Positions 15,487-26,000 of a DNA stretch of 52,533 nt are shown here, piece by piece. The position numbers were made by a program, and so were the translations under genes. This stretch comes from Candidatus Cloacimonetes bacterium 4572_55 (GTDB lineage Bacteria > 4572-55), in assembly GCA_002084765.1 (NCBI GenBank), contig NBMB01000014.1, positions 1 to 52,533 of the forward strand, written 5' to 3'. How positions within the stretch are numbered: position 1 is the stretch's first letter; each line of letters starts with the position of its first letter. The notes under the pieces are model-generated. The model had not been told where the DNA came from. It made no database searches and saw only the letters and a program-made list of their open reading frames with translations.

Positions 15487-17343
15487 ATGCCAAATTACAT
15501 TACTATATTACCTGAACAACTTGCCAATCAGATTGCCGCGGGCGAGGTCATCGAACGCCCTGCCTCGGTGGTGAAGGAATTGGTCGAGAATTCGATCGAC
15601 GCGGAAGCCGACTCTATAGAAATTAGCGTCGAAGGAGCCGGAGTAAAGAGTATCCGAGTGGCTGATAACGGACGCGGCATGTCTGCAGACGACGCGCTTA
15701 ATTGTCTGGAGCGACATGCCACAAGTAAGATACAGACTACAGAAGACCTGACAAAAATCCATACTTTAGGATTTCGGGGAGAGGCACTTCCCAGTATCGC
15801 TTCGGTCTCCCGCATGGAAATTTTGACTCGACAAAAAGATGACCTGTCGGGAACGTTTTTGTCTGTGCGAGGCGGAAAATTAAAAGACGTAAAGAGCCAA
15901 GGCGCGCCGATTGGCACAACTGTCATGGTGCGTCAACTTTTTTTTAATATTCCGGCTCGGCGGAAATTTTTAAAGTCCGCGGAGACCGAGCTGCGACATA
16001 TTACCCGATCCGTGATGCTCTCGGGTCTGAGTCATCCGAATATCGGCTTCCGGCTGCTCCACAACGATAGAGAACGTTTTAACTTACCGAAAGCAAACGA
16101 TCTGATGGGTCGGATTCTCACAGTTTTCGGCACAAAGACCGCGGATCATCTGATTCCTATCTCCGGAGAACATGCCTCCGTGTCCTTGAGAGGCTACATC
16201 GGACGTCCGAATTTGACTCGGAAAAGCCGCCAGGATCAATTGACCTTTGTCAATGGACGACCTTTTTATAATTCCGTCATTCATCATGCGATTCGAGAGG
16301 GCTACGCAACTGCCATGCCTCATGGGCGTTACCCGTTCACCGTTTTGTTTCTGGATTTGAGTCCCCGCATGGTGGATGTGAATGTGCATCCAACAAAAAG
16401 AGAGGTGCGTTTCGGACAGGAAAGACTCATCCATGATTTTTTGTCCGATCTGATCCGTCAGACTCTCCTTGAGCCGCCTTTTTCCCGATCTGAATTGACA
16501 CAATCCGATGAAGGATTAGCTGACTCGTCCTCAGTTATCGATCAAAGCCCTCCCCCAAAGATTCCACAATCCACGCCCCGTCCGGCTGAAACCAATCAGA
16601 CGCGGCGGGGACTTTGGGATCCACACCAAAAATTTCGCTCAGACATGAAGCAGCCGGTGTTGCCGCTGCGAAGCTCTTCTGCCCCCTCAAAGACAGAAGG
16701 GGAAAACGAGCCAAATATTCTCGGGTTGGCAAATCAATCCGAGCCCCGCCATAAGGATGATTCCAACGAGTATTTTCATCTGAATAATTTGATCCAGATA
16801 AATAAGTGTTATATTATCGCTCCGGTTAAAAGCGGTTTTTGGGTAATTGATCAGCACGCCGCGCATGAGAGAATCATGTTTGAACATGCCCGAAAATCCC
16901 TGCGAGAAAATCTGACGCAATCTCAGCAATTGCTTTTTCCACTGACATTAGAGCTGAACCCATCCGAATTTCAGATCGTTCAGGAATATCATGAACTTTT
17001 CGAAAAATTGGGGTTCGGCATTCGTTTTTTTGGCGGCTCTACTGTGGTGATCGATTCCGTGCCGATCTCTCTGAAAAATTCACAAGAGGAACAGATATTT
17101 CGGGATATGATCGAGGATTTATGTCAATATGACGCCACAAAATTGCCTGTTGAGGATCATATCTTAGCGACTTACGCGTGCCATACTTCGGTGAGAGCCG
17201 GACAAGAATTGACTCAAGCAGAGATGGGTGCTTTGATCGACACCCTTTTTTCCACCCCTCAGCCCTTTGTTTGCCCGCACGGGCGACCGATTATTCTGCA
17301 ATTTACTTATGACGAATTGGAAAAGCGATTCGGAAGGCATTGA
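15487..17343 (+). CDS. mutL: DNA mismatch repair protein MutL
   Basis: 618-residue MutL. The GHKL ATPase domain (about 1-330) shows QIAAGEVIERPASVVKELVE, DNGRGM and GFRGEALPSIASV; the linker (about 340-420) is Pro- and Ser-rich; the dimerisation domain follows. The C-terminus carries DQHAAHERIMFE, matching the endonuclease motif DQHA-X2-E-X4-E, plus CPHGRP near residue 600, a zinc-site motif. This implies a nicking MutL of the kind found where MutH is absent. No clear Shine-Dalgarno is seen. The stop is two bases from miaA. Confidence 0.97.
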   Translation: MPNYITILPEQLANQIAAGEVIERPASVVKELVENSIDAEADSIEISVEGAGVKSIRVADNGRGMSADDALNCLERHATSKIQTTEDLTKIHTLGFRGEALPSIASVSRMEILTRQKDDLSGTFLSVRGGKLKDVKSQGAPIGTTVMVRQLFFNIPARRKFLKSAETELRHITRSVMLSGLSHPNIGFRLLHNDRERFNLPKANDLMGRILTVFGTKTADHLIPISGEHASVSLRGYIGRPNLTRKSRQDQLTFVNGRPFYNSVIHHAIREGYATAMPHGRYPFTVLFLDLSPRMVDVNVHPTKREVRFGQERLIHDFLSDLIRQTLLEPPFSRSELTQSDEGLADSSSVIDQSPPPKIPQSTPRPAETNQTRRGLWDPHQKFRSDMKQPVLPLRSSSAPSKTEGENEPNILGLANQSEPRHKDDSNEYFHLNNLIQINKCYIIAPVKSGFWVIDQHAAHERIMFEHARKSLRENLTQSQQLLFPLTLELNPSEFQIVQEYHELFEKLGFGIRFFGGSTVVIDSVPISLKNSQEEQIFRDMIEDLCQYDATKLPVEDHILATYACHTSVRAGQELTQAEMGALIDTLFSTPQPFVCPHGRPIILQFTYDELEKRFGRH

Positions 17344-17344
17344 T

Positions 17345-18265
17345 ATGAAATTGCCGAAGGTTCCCATCATCGTAGGTCCCACAGCCGTCGGTAAGACCGA
17401 GATAAGTTTGGCTTTAGCTGAGCGTTTCGACAGCGGCATTGTCTCTGCGGACTCTCGGCAAGTATATCAAAAGATGAATATTGGCACGGCAAAGCCAGAA
17501 CTCGATGCTTTCCAGAAAGTCCCCCATTTCTTGATCGATTTTCTGGATCCAACCCAATCTTACAGCGCGGGTCTCTGGGGGCGAGACGCGCTTTCTATTA
17601 TTACCGATCTTCTTGCTGACCAAAAGCAACCAATTGTGGTTGGTGGAAGCGGCTTCTATATCCGAGCTTTAATTCAAGGATTTTTTGAAGAGCCGGCTTA
17701 TAATCGAGAAGACTTAGAAAGCTTGCGCACCGAATATAAGGCGATGAGAACAGGGACGTTGCGTCGGTTATTAAAAAAGGTCGATCCAATTTCGGCAAAA
17801 CGCATTATGCCAAATGACCGACAGAGAGCGATTCGGGCATTGGAAATCTATGAGATAACTGGGCGACCTCTATCCGAGCTGCAAGCACTTCAGAAATCAG
17901 AACACACGTTACCCTTTGAGCCGATTTTTATCGGATTGGAAATGCCGCGTGAGGAACTGTATGCGCGGATCAATAGGCGAACAGATCAGATGATTCTTGC
18001 TGGATTGGTGGAAGAGGTGGAGACGCTGGTTTCAGAGGATTATGACCCTGAGCTGAATTCTCTACAAACTGTCGGTTATCGAGAAATTTTTCCGTATTTG
18101 CAAGGGAGAACCGGATTGTATGAGGCTGTGCGTTTGATCAAGCGCAACACGCGCCGCTATGCAAAGCGACAGACCACCTGGTTCCGTCATAATGAAAAAG
18201 TTCATTGGTTGGACGCCGAGGCGCGTATAGAAAAAATTGTTTCGGAGATTTTGTCCCTTCTTTGA
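17345..18265 (+). CDS. miaA: tRNA dimethylallyltransferase MiaA
   Basis: 306-residue enzyme that transfers a dimethylallyl group to N6 of A37 in tRNAs reading UNN codons. P-loop GPTAVGKTEIS at residues about 10-20, SADSRQVYQKMNIGTAKP, GGSGFYIRALIQG and the C-terminal KRNTRRYAKRQTTWFR. ATG 17345 is one base after the mutL stop, a common mutL-miaA arrangement. Longer in-frame readings would overlap mutL by 76 bases and are not needed. Confidence 0.96.
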   Translation: MKLPKVPIIVGPTAVGKTEISLALAERFDSGIVSADSRQVYQKMNIGTAKPELDAFQKVPHFLIDFLDPTQSYSAGLWGRDALSIITDLLADQKQPIVVGGSGFYIRALIQGFFEEPAYNREDLESLRTEYKAMRTGTLRRLLKKVDPISAKRIMPNDRQRAIRALEIYEITGRPLSELQALQKSEHTLPFEPIFIGLEMPREELYARINRRTDQMILAGLVEEVETLVSEDYDPELNSLQTVGYREIFPYLQGRTGLYEAVRLIKRNTRRYAKRQTTWFRHNEKVHWLDAEARIEKIVSEILSLL

Positions 18266-18344
18266 AATCAGAATGAGAACCCTCAACCAGATGATCTCCC
18301 CCTTATGTGTTGTTATAGCCATCTTTGAGCTTGAGGCGTATGAC

Positions 18345-18412
18345 TTGCGCGAAACCCTAAGGGTTTTAAATCTTAAATCAGCGATAATCTGCGTAATCTG
18401 CGGATCAATTTG
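18345..18412 (-). repeat. Dispersed GATCCGCAGATTACGC repeat, composite form
   Basis: Read on the minus strand it runs GATCCGCAGATTACGCAGATTA, then ATTTAAGATTTAAAA, CCCTTAGGG and CGCGCA. The same order of blocks recurs on the plus strand at 51633-51712. It sits between convergent miaA and rnhB and overlaps the 3' end of rnhB slightly. Confidence 0.7.
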
Positions 18413-19244
18413 CGTGCTGTCTCAGAAGCCATTTTTTTCGATATTGGTAAATCAACCGCAATTCCTCTAATTCTTCGCTTTTCAATGTATGTGAAAATTT
18501 TGCAATATGATCCGCGATTTTTTTCAAACCGTCACCCCTCTCTGCCTGTTCCAGCGCGTTTTTCCAATTGTAAAATTCATCAGAAAAGTCCTTAAAAAAT
18601 TCCCGAACACCTCGAAATGAACGTCGATGAATGGGACAATGCCCATACGCGCGCAGCGCGGCAAAGTGCGCCTGAGTCGGATATCCCTTATGTTTGGCAA
18701 AATTATACAAGGGATATTGTTCATGAAACTTTACCATCATTCGATCTCGGGTCACTTTGGCGACAATGGAAGCCGCGGCAATGGACAGGCTTTTGGAATC
18801 CCCTTTGACTACTGCTGTGTAGGGATATGGAAACGAGGAAAAGGGCTTGCCATCGATCAACACATGCTGAATTTGATTCGATAGATGACTCAGCGCGTCG
18901 ATCATTGCCTGACGCGTTGCCTGATAGATATTCAACCTGTCGATTTCTCGAGGTTCGATGATCCCGATTCCGATAGCCGTAGTCTGTTTTTTGATCTGAT
19001 CGAACAAGCGGTTGCGTTTTTTTTCACTCAATTTTTTGGAATCGTTCAATTCAGGGATATAGCAATTACTCATCGGAAGAATCACGGCTCCAGCAACCAC
19101 CGGACCAGCAAGAGGACCGCGTCCAGCCTCGTCTACGCCGGCAATATGCGAGACGCCCGCATCCCACAACTTCCGTTCGTATGTGAGCATCTGTTCCAAT
19201 CGCTCCCGTTCTTTCGCCTCTCTTTCACGTCTCTTATGTGTCAT
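18405..19244 (-). CDS. rnhB: Ribonuclease HII with C-terminal extension
   Basis: RNase HII removes ribonucleotides from DNA and RNA primers. The catalytic acids are visible in GVDEAGRGPLAGPVVAGAV (Asp, Glu), IDGKPF (Asp) and IVAKVTRDRMM (Asp). An N-terminal charged helix of about 45 residues precedes the core. After the usual core end (HRRSF) about 75 extra residues follow (EFFKDFSDEFYNWKNALEQ, then EELEELRLIYQYRKKW), making 279 residues against about 200-220 typical. ATG 19244 is chosen, as a start at 19298 would overlap the preceding gene; neither has a good ribosome-binding site. Confidence 0.93.
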   Translation of the reverse strand: MTHKRREREAKERERLEQMLTYERKLWDAGVSHIAGVDEAGRGPLAGPVVAGAVILPMSNCYIPELNDSKKLSEKKRNRLFDQIKKQTTAIGIGIIEPREIDRLNIYQATRQAMIDALSHLSNQIQHVLIDGKPFSSFPYPYTAVVKGDSKSLSIAAASIVAKVTRDRMMVKFHEQYPLYNFAKHKGYPTQAHFAALRAYGHCPIHRRSFRGVREFFKDFSDEFYNWKNALEQAERGDGLKKIADHIAKFSHTLKSEELEELRLIYQYRKKWLLRQHAN

Positions 19245-19264
19245 AGACGAATATCCAGGATAGA

Positions 19265-22200
19265 TCAATTCATGGTGGCGAGGCGTTCTTCCGCCCATTT
19301 TGTGGTTGTCGGATCGCTATTGCGATCAATAACTTCTCGATAGGTTTTTTTTGCATTATCGATCTCGCCCAACTCTTCCTGACAGCGTCCCGCTTTATAC
19401 CCGGATCGCGCCAGCCAGAAGGAAAATCCTTTATATAAATATTTGATTCGCAAATATTCTTCAAGCGCGTTGGAATATCTGTTCTCTTTATAAAAAGATT
19501 CTCCTATGAAATATTGCGCCTGAGCCGCAAGCTCATCCTGTTCTCGGCGGGTCACTTCAGTCAGCATGCGGCGAGCTTGCTCATATTGGCGGTCTTGGAA
19601 ATAAACCTTTCCCAATTGCAAATTGACTTCAGACTTCAGCTTTGGTTTGAGAGATTTACCGAGCAGATTTAGTAAAATTTGCTTTGCCGCCAAGAGCTGT
19701 CCCTGACGCTCCAAAGCAGTCGCCTTCACCACCAACAGTTTATTGACTCCCGGATGATTCGGGTAATCTTGTAGAAAATCATCCAGCGTTTGCATGGCGT
19801 CGGCATATCGATTCTGATTCATATAGATTTTCGAGATGGACCCGAGAGCGTCTGCGATCTGTTCGCTTTTAGGATGTTTTGCAATCAATTTCCGGTAATA
19901 ATGCAAGGCACTTTCATATTGTTTCGCATCCTCATAAGCTTTTCCCGCTCCAAATAGAGCTTCCGCCTGAGCGTCTCCTTCTGTATTTTTTGCCAAATCC
20001 GCGAATATTTGCGCTCCCTTGTCATACTCTTGAATCGTCAGATAAAAATGTCCCTTTTGATTCTGCATCACCATACGGATATTTTGTTGCGCGCTTTGGC
20101 TATAATTATCTATCCAGCGATTGGCTTCCGGCAGACGATCTACCTGATAGAAAGACCAAAGAAGACCAGTCACTGCGTTGCCCGCGATCGTTTCATCCTT
20201 GACATGTTTTAAGGAACTGCGATAGCTTTCTCCCGCCGGAAAATATTTTTCCAGATTGTAATAGGCGTCGCCTTCGCCATAATAGGCTGTTGCAAGCAGG
20301 GGACTGGTTTTAAAAAGCGTGATAAACGTCTGATATTCGGCAAGTGCTCGGTCGAATTGACCCTGATCAAAATAGGCTTCCGCGATAGCGATCTGGGCGT
20401 CCTCAGCAAGTGGCGAGTCGCCATATTGAGCCATAAGTTCGCGATAATCTTCGATCCCGCCTTTCAGGTCGCCACGCGCAATTTTGACATCTCCACGTTT
20501 ATAAAGCGCGTCGTCACCTCGGTCACTTTTTGAGTAGACTTGGAGTAAAGTAGTAAAATTTTCTTCTGCATCCTGATAACGCTTCATCGCGAGATAGGTA
20601 ATTCCGGTGCGTAGGAGCGCGTCCACCGCCAGCTTATTTTTCGGATACTGGGTGACAATAGCGCGATAGGATTCCACCGCGTCGGAAAATTGTCCCATCT
20701 TGAAATAGCACCAGCCCCTGCCGTAGTAAGCGTCTGGAGCCAGTTTATGCCCGGAATAGCGGTCGATTACTCGTTGATAGTCGGCAAGCGCAGTTTCATA
20801 TTCTTTTTGATGATAGCCACTTTCCGCTTTCCAATAGTAGGCGGATGCAATCAGGTCGCCGCTGGGGTAGTTCCGGATAAATTTCTCAAAGTTCAGATAT
20901 GCCTGATGGAAATTTTTCTGTTTCAGATCGCATTGTCCTTGTTTGTAAGCGGCTTGTTCAGCCACATCCTGTTGGCCGCGATACTCCTCGACTACAATTG
21001 CATAGTTGTTGCGAGCGTCTTCATATTTTCCCTCAGCATAGTAACATTCGCCGATCATAAACATAGCGTCCGCCGCGTATTTACTCTTCTTTTCTCCTTG
21101 TACCAACTTCGCCAACATACGTCGTGCCATGCTGTAATCCTTTTGTCTGAGAAGAATAGTTCCACTCTCAAACGCGGCTTTATCGGCATATTCCGATTCT
21201 GGAAATTCTATAATTAGCGTTTCGTAAGCCTTGAGAGCTTCTTGGTTATGCCCGGATTGGCTTAGAGTTCTTCCCTGACGATAGCGCGCCATGGGGGCCA
21301 AATCGCTTTGTGGGAATTCGTCTGCGATCTGCCCAAACGCGGTGCTTGCTTTATTCAGATTTTTTTCCTTGAGATATGTCCAGGCAATGCCGTAAAGAGC
21401 TCTCGCGGAATAGCCGCTCTGGGGATAAAGTGCTATCACTTTTTGATAGGCAAGCCGCGCGTCGGTATAACTCTCCAATTCATAAAGCGACTCACCGACC
21501 AGATATTGGGTTCTCGGCGCGCGTTCATCAGTAGGAAATCGGGCGATAAAATCTTGATACACTTCAGACGCTTTGGTGTATTCCTTTGATTCGAATAGTG
21601 CCTCCGCTTGATAGAACACGCCGTCTGGAGCCAACTCATGATGCGGAAAGGAGGTCGTCAGAAACCGAAAGCTGTTTGCCGCGAGCGGGAATTGTTCGTT
21701 TTTCATGTAGCACCACCCCGTAGAATACGCGGCATAGGGCGCAAATTCATTATCCGGATATCGATCCATCACCTGTTGATAATCGTGAGTCGCTTGATCG
21801 TAGCTCTTTATTTTAAAAGCGGATTCTCCCGCCCAATAAAGGGCAGTAGGAACAAGATCGCTGTCGGAATATTTCTGGCATAGTTCTAAATAACTTTCTC
21901 GCGCTTGCTCATAATTTTCCGATTGAAAATAACTTTCGCCTACACTGAGCTGGGCGTCGTCTCGCAAGGGGCTGGAGGGGTAGCGTGTTTGCAACATTTT
22001 GAGACCTACGCGCGCTTTGTCGGGTCGGTTTAGTTTCAACAGACTTTTTGATTTGAGATAGAGTGCTTGATCGGCTCGATTGCTGTTCGGATAGTTCAAT
22101 AGAAATTGGTCGAATTGAGAAACAGCCAACTCAAATAGGTTATCGGAAAACATGCCAAATGCTACTTGGAAATCTTGTTTTTCCGGAGAGCGTTGCTGTC

Positions 22201-22270
22201 CCGCGGCTGGATGTGCAAGAAATGTTGACGCGATCAGCAAAAAAATCATCTGGATCGTTACTTTTTTCAT
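19265..22270 (-). CDS. Large periplasmic tetratricopeptide-repeat protein
   Basis: 1001 residues, with signal peptide MKKVTIQMIFLLIASTFLAHPAAG and almost nothing but TPR-like units (about 25) of 34-38 residues from residue 35 to the end. Recurrent pieces are YPxSxxAxxAxYxxGxxxYxxxxYxxA. Runs resemble CpoB/YbgF-type and outer-membrane BamD-type TPRs (FPQSDLAPMARYRQG, YPSGDLIASAYYWKAES). No catalytic domain is seen. The role is probably as a protein-binding scaffold in the cell envelope; the exact partner is unknown. It overlaps no neighbour and lies upstream of rnhB in the same direction. Confidence 0.85.
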   Translation of the reverse strand: MKKVTIQMIFLLIASTFLAHPAAGQQRSPEKQDFQVAFGMFSDNLFELAVSQFDQFLLNYPNSNRADQALYLKSKSLLKLNRPDKARVGLKMLQTRYPSSPLRDDAQLSVGESYFQSENYEQARESYLELCQKYSDSDLVPTALYWAGESAFKIKSYDQATHDYQQVMDRYPDNEFAPYAAYSTGWCYMKNEQFPLAANSFRFLTTSFPHHELAPDGVFYQAEALFESKEYTKASEVYQDFIARFPTDERAPRTQYLVGESLYELESYTDARLAYQKVIALYPQSGYSARALYGIAWTYLKEKNLNKASTAFGQIADEFPQSDLAPMARYRQGRTLSQSGHNQEALKAYETLIIEFPESEYADKAAFESGTILLRQKDYSMARRMLAKLVQGEKKSKYAADAMFMIGECYYAEGKYEDARNNYAIVVEEYRGQQDVAEQAAYKQGQCDLKQKNFHQAYLNFEKFIRNYPSGDLIASAYYWKAESGYHQKEYETALADYQRVIDRYSGHKLAPDAYYGRGWCYFKMGQFSDAVESYRAIVTQYPKNKLAVDALLRTGITYLAMKRYQDAEENFTTLLQVYSKSDRGDDALYKRGDVKIARGDLKGGIEDYRELMAQYGDSPLAEDAQIAIAEAYFDQGQFDRALAEYQTFITLFKTSPLLATAYYGEGDAYYNLEKYFPAGESYRSSLKHVKDETIAGNAVTGLLWSFYQVDRLPEANRWIDNYSQSAQQNIRMVMQNQKGHFYLTIQEYDKGAQIFADLAKNTEGDAQAEALFGAGKAYEDAKQYESALHYYRKLIAKHPKSEQIADALGSISKIYMNQNRYADAMQTLDDFLQDYPNHPGVNKLLVVKATALERQGQLLAAKQILLNLLGKSLKPKLKSEVNLQLGKVYFQDRQYEQARRMLTEVTRREQDELAAQAQYFIGESFYKENRYSNALEEYLRIKYLYKGFSFWLARSGYKAGRCQEELGEIDNAKKTYREVIDRNSDPTTTKWAEERLATMN

Positions 22271-22360
22271 TTTATATCCTTATTTAACGCCATTTAACGC
22301 CATTATTTTTAAATATTTTTAATAAACAGTAAAATAAAACAGTAAAACAGAAGGTAGGAA

Positions 22361-22798
22361 TCATTGCTCCAACACAAGCGTAACTGGTCCGTCGTTATGG
22401 ATTTCCACGTCCATCATCGCGCCAAAAACGCCAGACTCGACAACTACACAGTGCTTTTTTAGAAGTTCCACGAACCGCTGGTACATAGGTTCCGCGATTT
22501 TTGGAGCCGCCGCGTGCGTATAGCTGGGACGACGACCCTTCCGACAATCTCCATACAAGGTGAATTGCGAGATTGCCAATATCTCTCCCTTGATCTCCAA
22601 AAGCGACCGGTTCATCTTCCCATCTTCGTCGGCAAAGACGCGCAGATTTACGCATTTTTTCGCCATCCATTCCAATTTTTCCTCGGTATCATCCGGAGCT
22701 ATGCCGATCAGAAGGGTCAAGCCAAGATCGATTTTCCCCACTATTTCCCCATCGACAGTCACGCTGGACCCAGAAACCCGTTGCAATACAATTCGCAA
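22361..22798 (-). CDS. dtd: D-aminoacyl-tRNA deacylase
   Basis: 145-residue DTD, which hydrolyses D-amino acids (and glycine from tRNA-Ala) off mischarged tRNA. MRIVLQRVSGSSVTVDGEIVG at the N-terminus, the SQFTLYGDCRKGRRPSY motif (the SQFTL active-site segment) and the GPVT element in HNDGPVTLVLE (the Gly-cisPro type motif) are visible. Normal length. Upstream gene of the dtd-TPR-rnhB group. Confidence 0.96.
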   Translation of the reverse strand: MRIVLQRVSGSSVTVDGEIVGKIDLGLTLLIGIAPDDTEEKLEWMAKKCVNLRVFADEDGKMNRSLLEIKGEILAISQFTLYGDCRKGRRPSYTHAAAPKIAEPMYQRFVELLKKHCVVVESGVFGAMMDVEIHNDGPVTLVLEQ

Positions 22799-22965
22799 TT
22801 TTCACCTCCCGTGATCCATAAAATTCGAAGAATCCGCATATTATGCTGATTTTGCCCGAATGCGCGGGCTTCATAATCAATAAATTATAGGGTATTCGGG
22901 AGAAATTGTCCATGTTTTTTTTGACAAGGCTCCGAGGGTCTCCAAAACCTAAAAATAAGAAAATA

Positions 22966-22994
22966 TTGACACGCGTTGCCCGCCGGATTATCTT
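22966..22994 (+). promoter_or_regulatory. Promoter of the giant secreted protein gene
   Basis: TTGACA (22966-22971), 17 bases, TATCTT (22989-22994), about 90 bases before the start codon and with the correct orientation. A second TTGACA at 22921 lacks a matching -10. Confidence 0.55.
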
Positions 22995-23084
22995 ACTGGC
23001 TCGTAATAATTCTTGAAATCGACCGGAGTTACAGGATATCCGGATCGAATGTTACCCGATCTCGAACCCTTAAGGAGGGACATC

Positions 23085-26000
23085 ATGCGAAATCTACTGT
23101 TGATTCTCTTTACCATCTTGACCGCGCTGTGGGCCGCGCCAAGTGTAGGAGATTGTCAGACCGAAAGTTACACCTATCAACTGCAGCAATCTACAGCAGC
23201 GTTGCAGTTCTGGACCACGACCCCTGGTGAGCGGATTTTCAAGGACGATCCGACGCCGGATGGGGTGGTCGGGAGCGAGGTCAAAGTCTATGCGGCTCGC
23301 AACGAATTTGAACCGTTCCAGATCATTGTCAAACCGACTGAATCAACTGATGCGACGGTCGCGATCGGCGATTTCGGAGCCGGTATCGAAGCGGAAGTCT
23401 ATCAGGTGGCGTATGTGCATATTGAGCAAGCTACGGACAATTTGGGACAAGTCGGCGATTATCCCGATCCTCTGTGGCCATTGGAAAATGGGGCGGAGAT
23501 CAGCTTGACCGCCAATGAAAATACTGCTTTTTGGTTCAGCCTTTTTGTCCCCCCGGGAACGGTCTCCGGCGATTATACAGGGTCTGTCCAGATCGGCGGG
23601 ATAGAAATTCCGGTTCGCCTGCATGTGTTTGATTTTGCGATTCCGGACGAACTTCATGTCAAATCGCAGATGAATTTTTCCCATAGCACGATCCTGAATC
23701 ATTACGGCGTAACCGGAACGGGCGACAATTATTGGATGTATGTCGACAAGATCAAGCAATATTTTATCGACCATCGACTCACGCCAAAATCTGTTCTATG
23801 GTCGGGCGGACTCACGACAAACGGCAGCGCGCCCTATATTGATTATGATTGCAACGGCGTTTTTACCGATAATGACGGAATTTGGGGTTTTGAAAGCCCT
23901 GCGGACATTTATTTGAATGGAAATGGATTTAATGACGGCGTGGGGTTTCCCTCTTTTATGAGTGCCACTTTCCGTAATAATGATTCCTCGTCGGATCAAC
24001 GTCCTTCGACTTTTTGCGGTCACAACCGGAACGCGGGAGACTGGTATACCGCGGACAATCCCAATTCCGCGTATAACCAAGAGTGGTTTGAATACGTCGC
24101 CGCGATCGAAAACTATCTGACAAATTTGGGTTATCTCGATAAGGCGTATTATTATTTTGCCAATGAGCCGCAGGATCAGACCGACTACGACGCAGTGGCA
24201 TGGTATTCCCAGCATCTGAAAGCCGCCGCGCCAAATTTCAAGCTGATGATCTCCGAGGAACCAAAGTCGGAAATCTACGATCATCCCCAATACTCCGGCT
24301 CTAAGATCGATATTTGGTTGCCAGTGTTGAACAATTACGACCCGATCATTTCCCATGAGCGAGCCGCAAATCACGATGAGGAGACCTGGATATATTTTTT
24401 GTATGGAACCAGACCCCCCTATTTTAACCCGATTACGTTAGATCATCCTGGGATTGAGAGCAAGTTGACAGGGTGGTTTTTGTGGAAGTATCGGGCGCGG
24501 GGAATCGCCTACTATTCGCTGAATAATTGGAGCCAAAATCCCTGGACAAATCCCATGAACACCAATCACAACGGCGACCTGTTCATGCTCTATCCGCCCT
24601 CTATGAACAACTCTCCCATTGCCTACGGGGCGAACAATCACCGTTTTGTTCCATCGATCCGCTTTGAGTTGATGCGTGATTCGATGGAAGACTACGAATA
24701 TCTCTATGTTCTCAATAATAATTCCCAACCAATTGTATATCAAGATAATACGTCTGATCCCTATTCAGATAAAATCATTAACGGCTTGACAGGATACACG
24801 CGCGACAGCGAATTTATGTATAATTTACGGCGGCTAATCGGTCTCTATGTGGGCGGAGAGATCGCGGAAATTCCTGATATTCAGCCTCCTGCGCGTCACC
24901 CTAGATCCCAGGGACCTCCCGGGGACTATTACATCAACTTTCAGGACCCGGACGATCAACCGCAGGCGGATCCGCTTGTTGTTGATGATAACGAGTATAT
25001 GAAAATCGGCTGGATCGAATATGATCAGGAGCTGGGATATGGCTGGTTCGGCGATTTGGCGCATGTCATGTATCGCTATCTCGACAACGGTCCCAATGAG
25101 TTGCAACGTAGCGTGGTTTATGACGATTGGGGCAGGCAAAAAGTCTTTGAATTTGATCTGCCGATTGGGACGTATTCGGTCACGGTCTCGGTGGGGTGGC
25201 ACAATCGATCCTATCCACATCACAAAATCGATATCGAAGGGGTCGCTTTTATCGACGATGAGGCGACCACTCCGACGAATCCCTATATTGTGCGAACTGA
25301 TACTGTGACTGTCGAAGATTACAAATTATCAATGGATATAGGTATTTTCGATGAATACACTATGCTCAATTATCTGAATATCGAAGCACTTGGTCAGCCT
25401 GAAGAACCGATTCTGTCGGTCGTGCCAGCGGTTCACGAGAGGAATTATTTGTCGGGGAGCGTCAGCTTTGATGTGAGCAATATCGGCGTGGGTTCCATGC
25501 AGTGGACCGCTGTCTCAAATGCGGATTGGCTCACGATAAATTCAGGAAATTCTGGAACCAATGGGGGCTCGATCGCGGCGGAATACACGGCAAATTTCGG
25601 CAATGCTCGCGTCGGGACCATAACAGTCACGGCTGATGGAGCGAGCAATAGTCCTCAGATCGTTGAGACGCGGCAGGAAGCAGGCAATAATATCCATCTG
25701 TACGAGGTGGGTCCGGGAAAGCCGTATCAAAGGATTATCGACTGCCCCACATCCAATCTCGTTGCAGGCGATACGATCAAGGTTTTTGCCAGGACAACGC
25801 CGTATTACGAAAAATTTTTGCTGTACGGTCAGGGGAGTGAGGAGAGTCCGATCGTCCTGATAGGCATGCCGGACGCTGAAGGAAATAAGCCGATCCTTGA
25901 CGGTCAAAACGCGTTGACAGACCTGAATTCCGACTATTATAACGAAGATCGTCAGACCCTGTTGGTGGGACAGGGAGCGCGCGTCGCAGATCATATTGTG

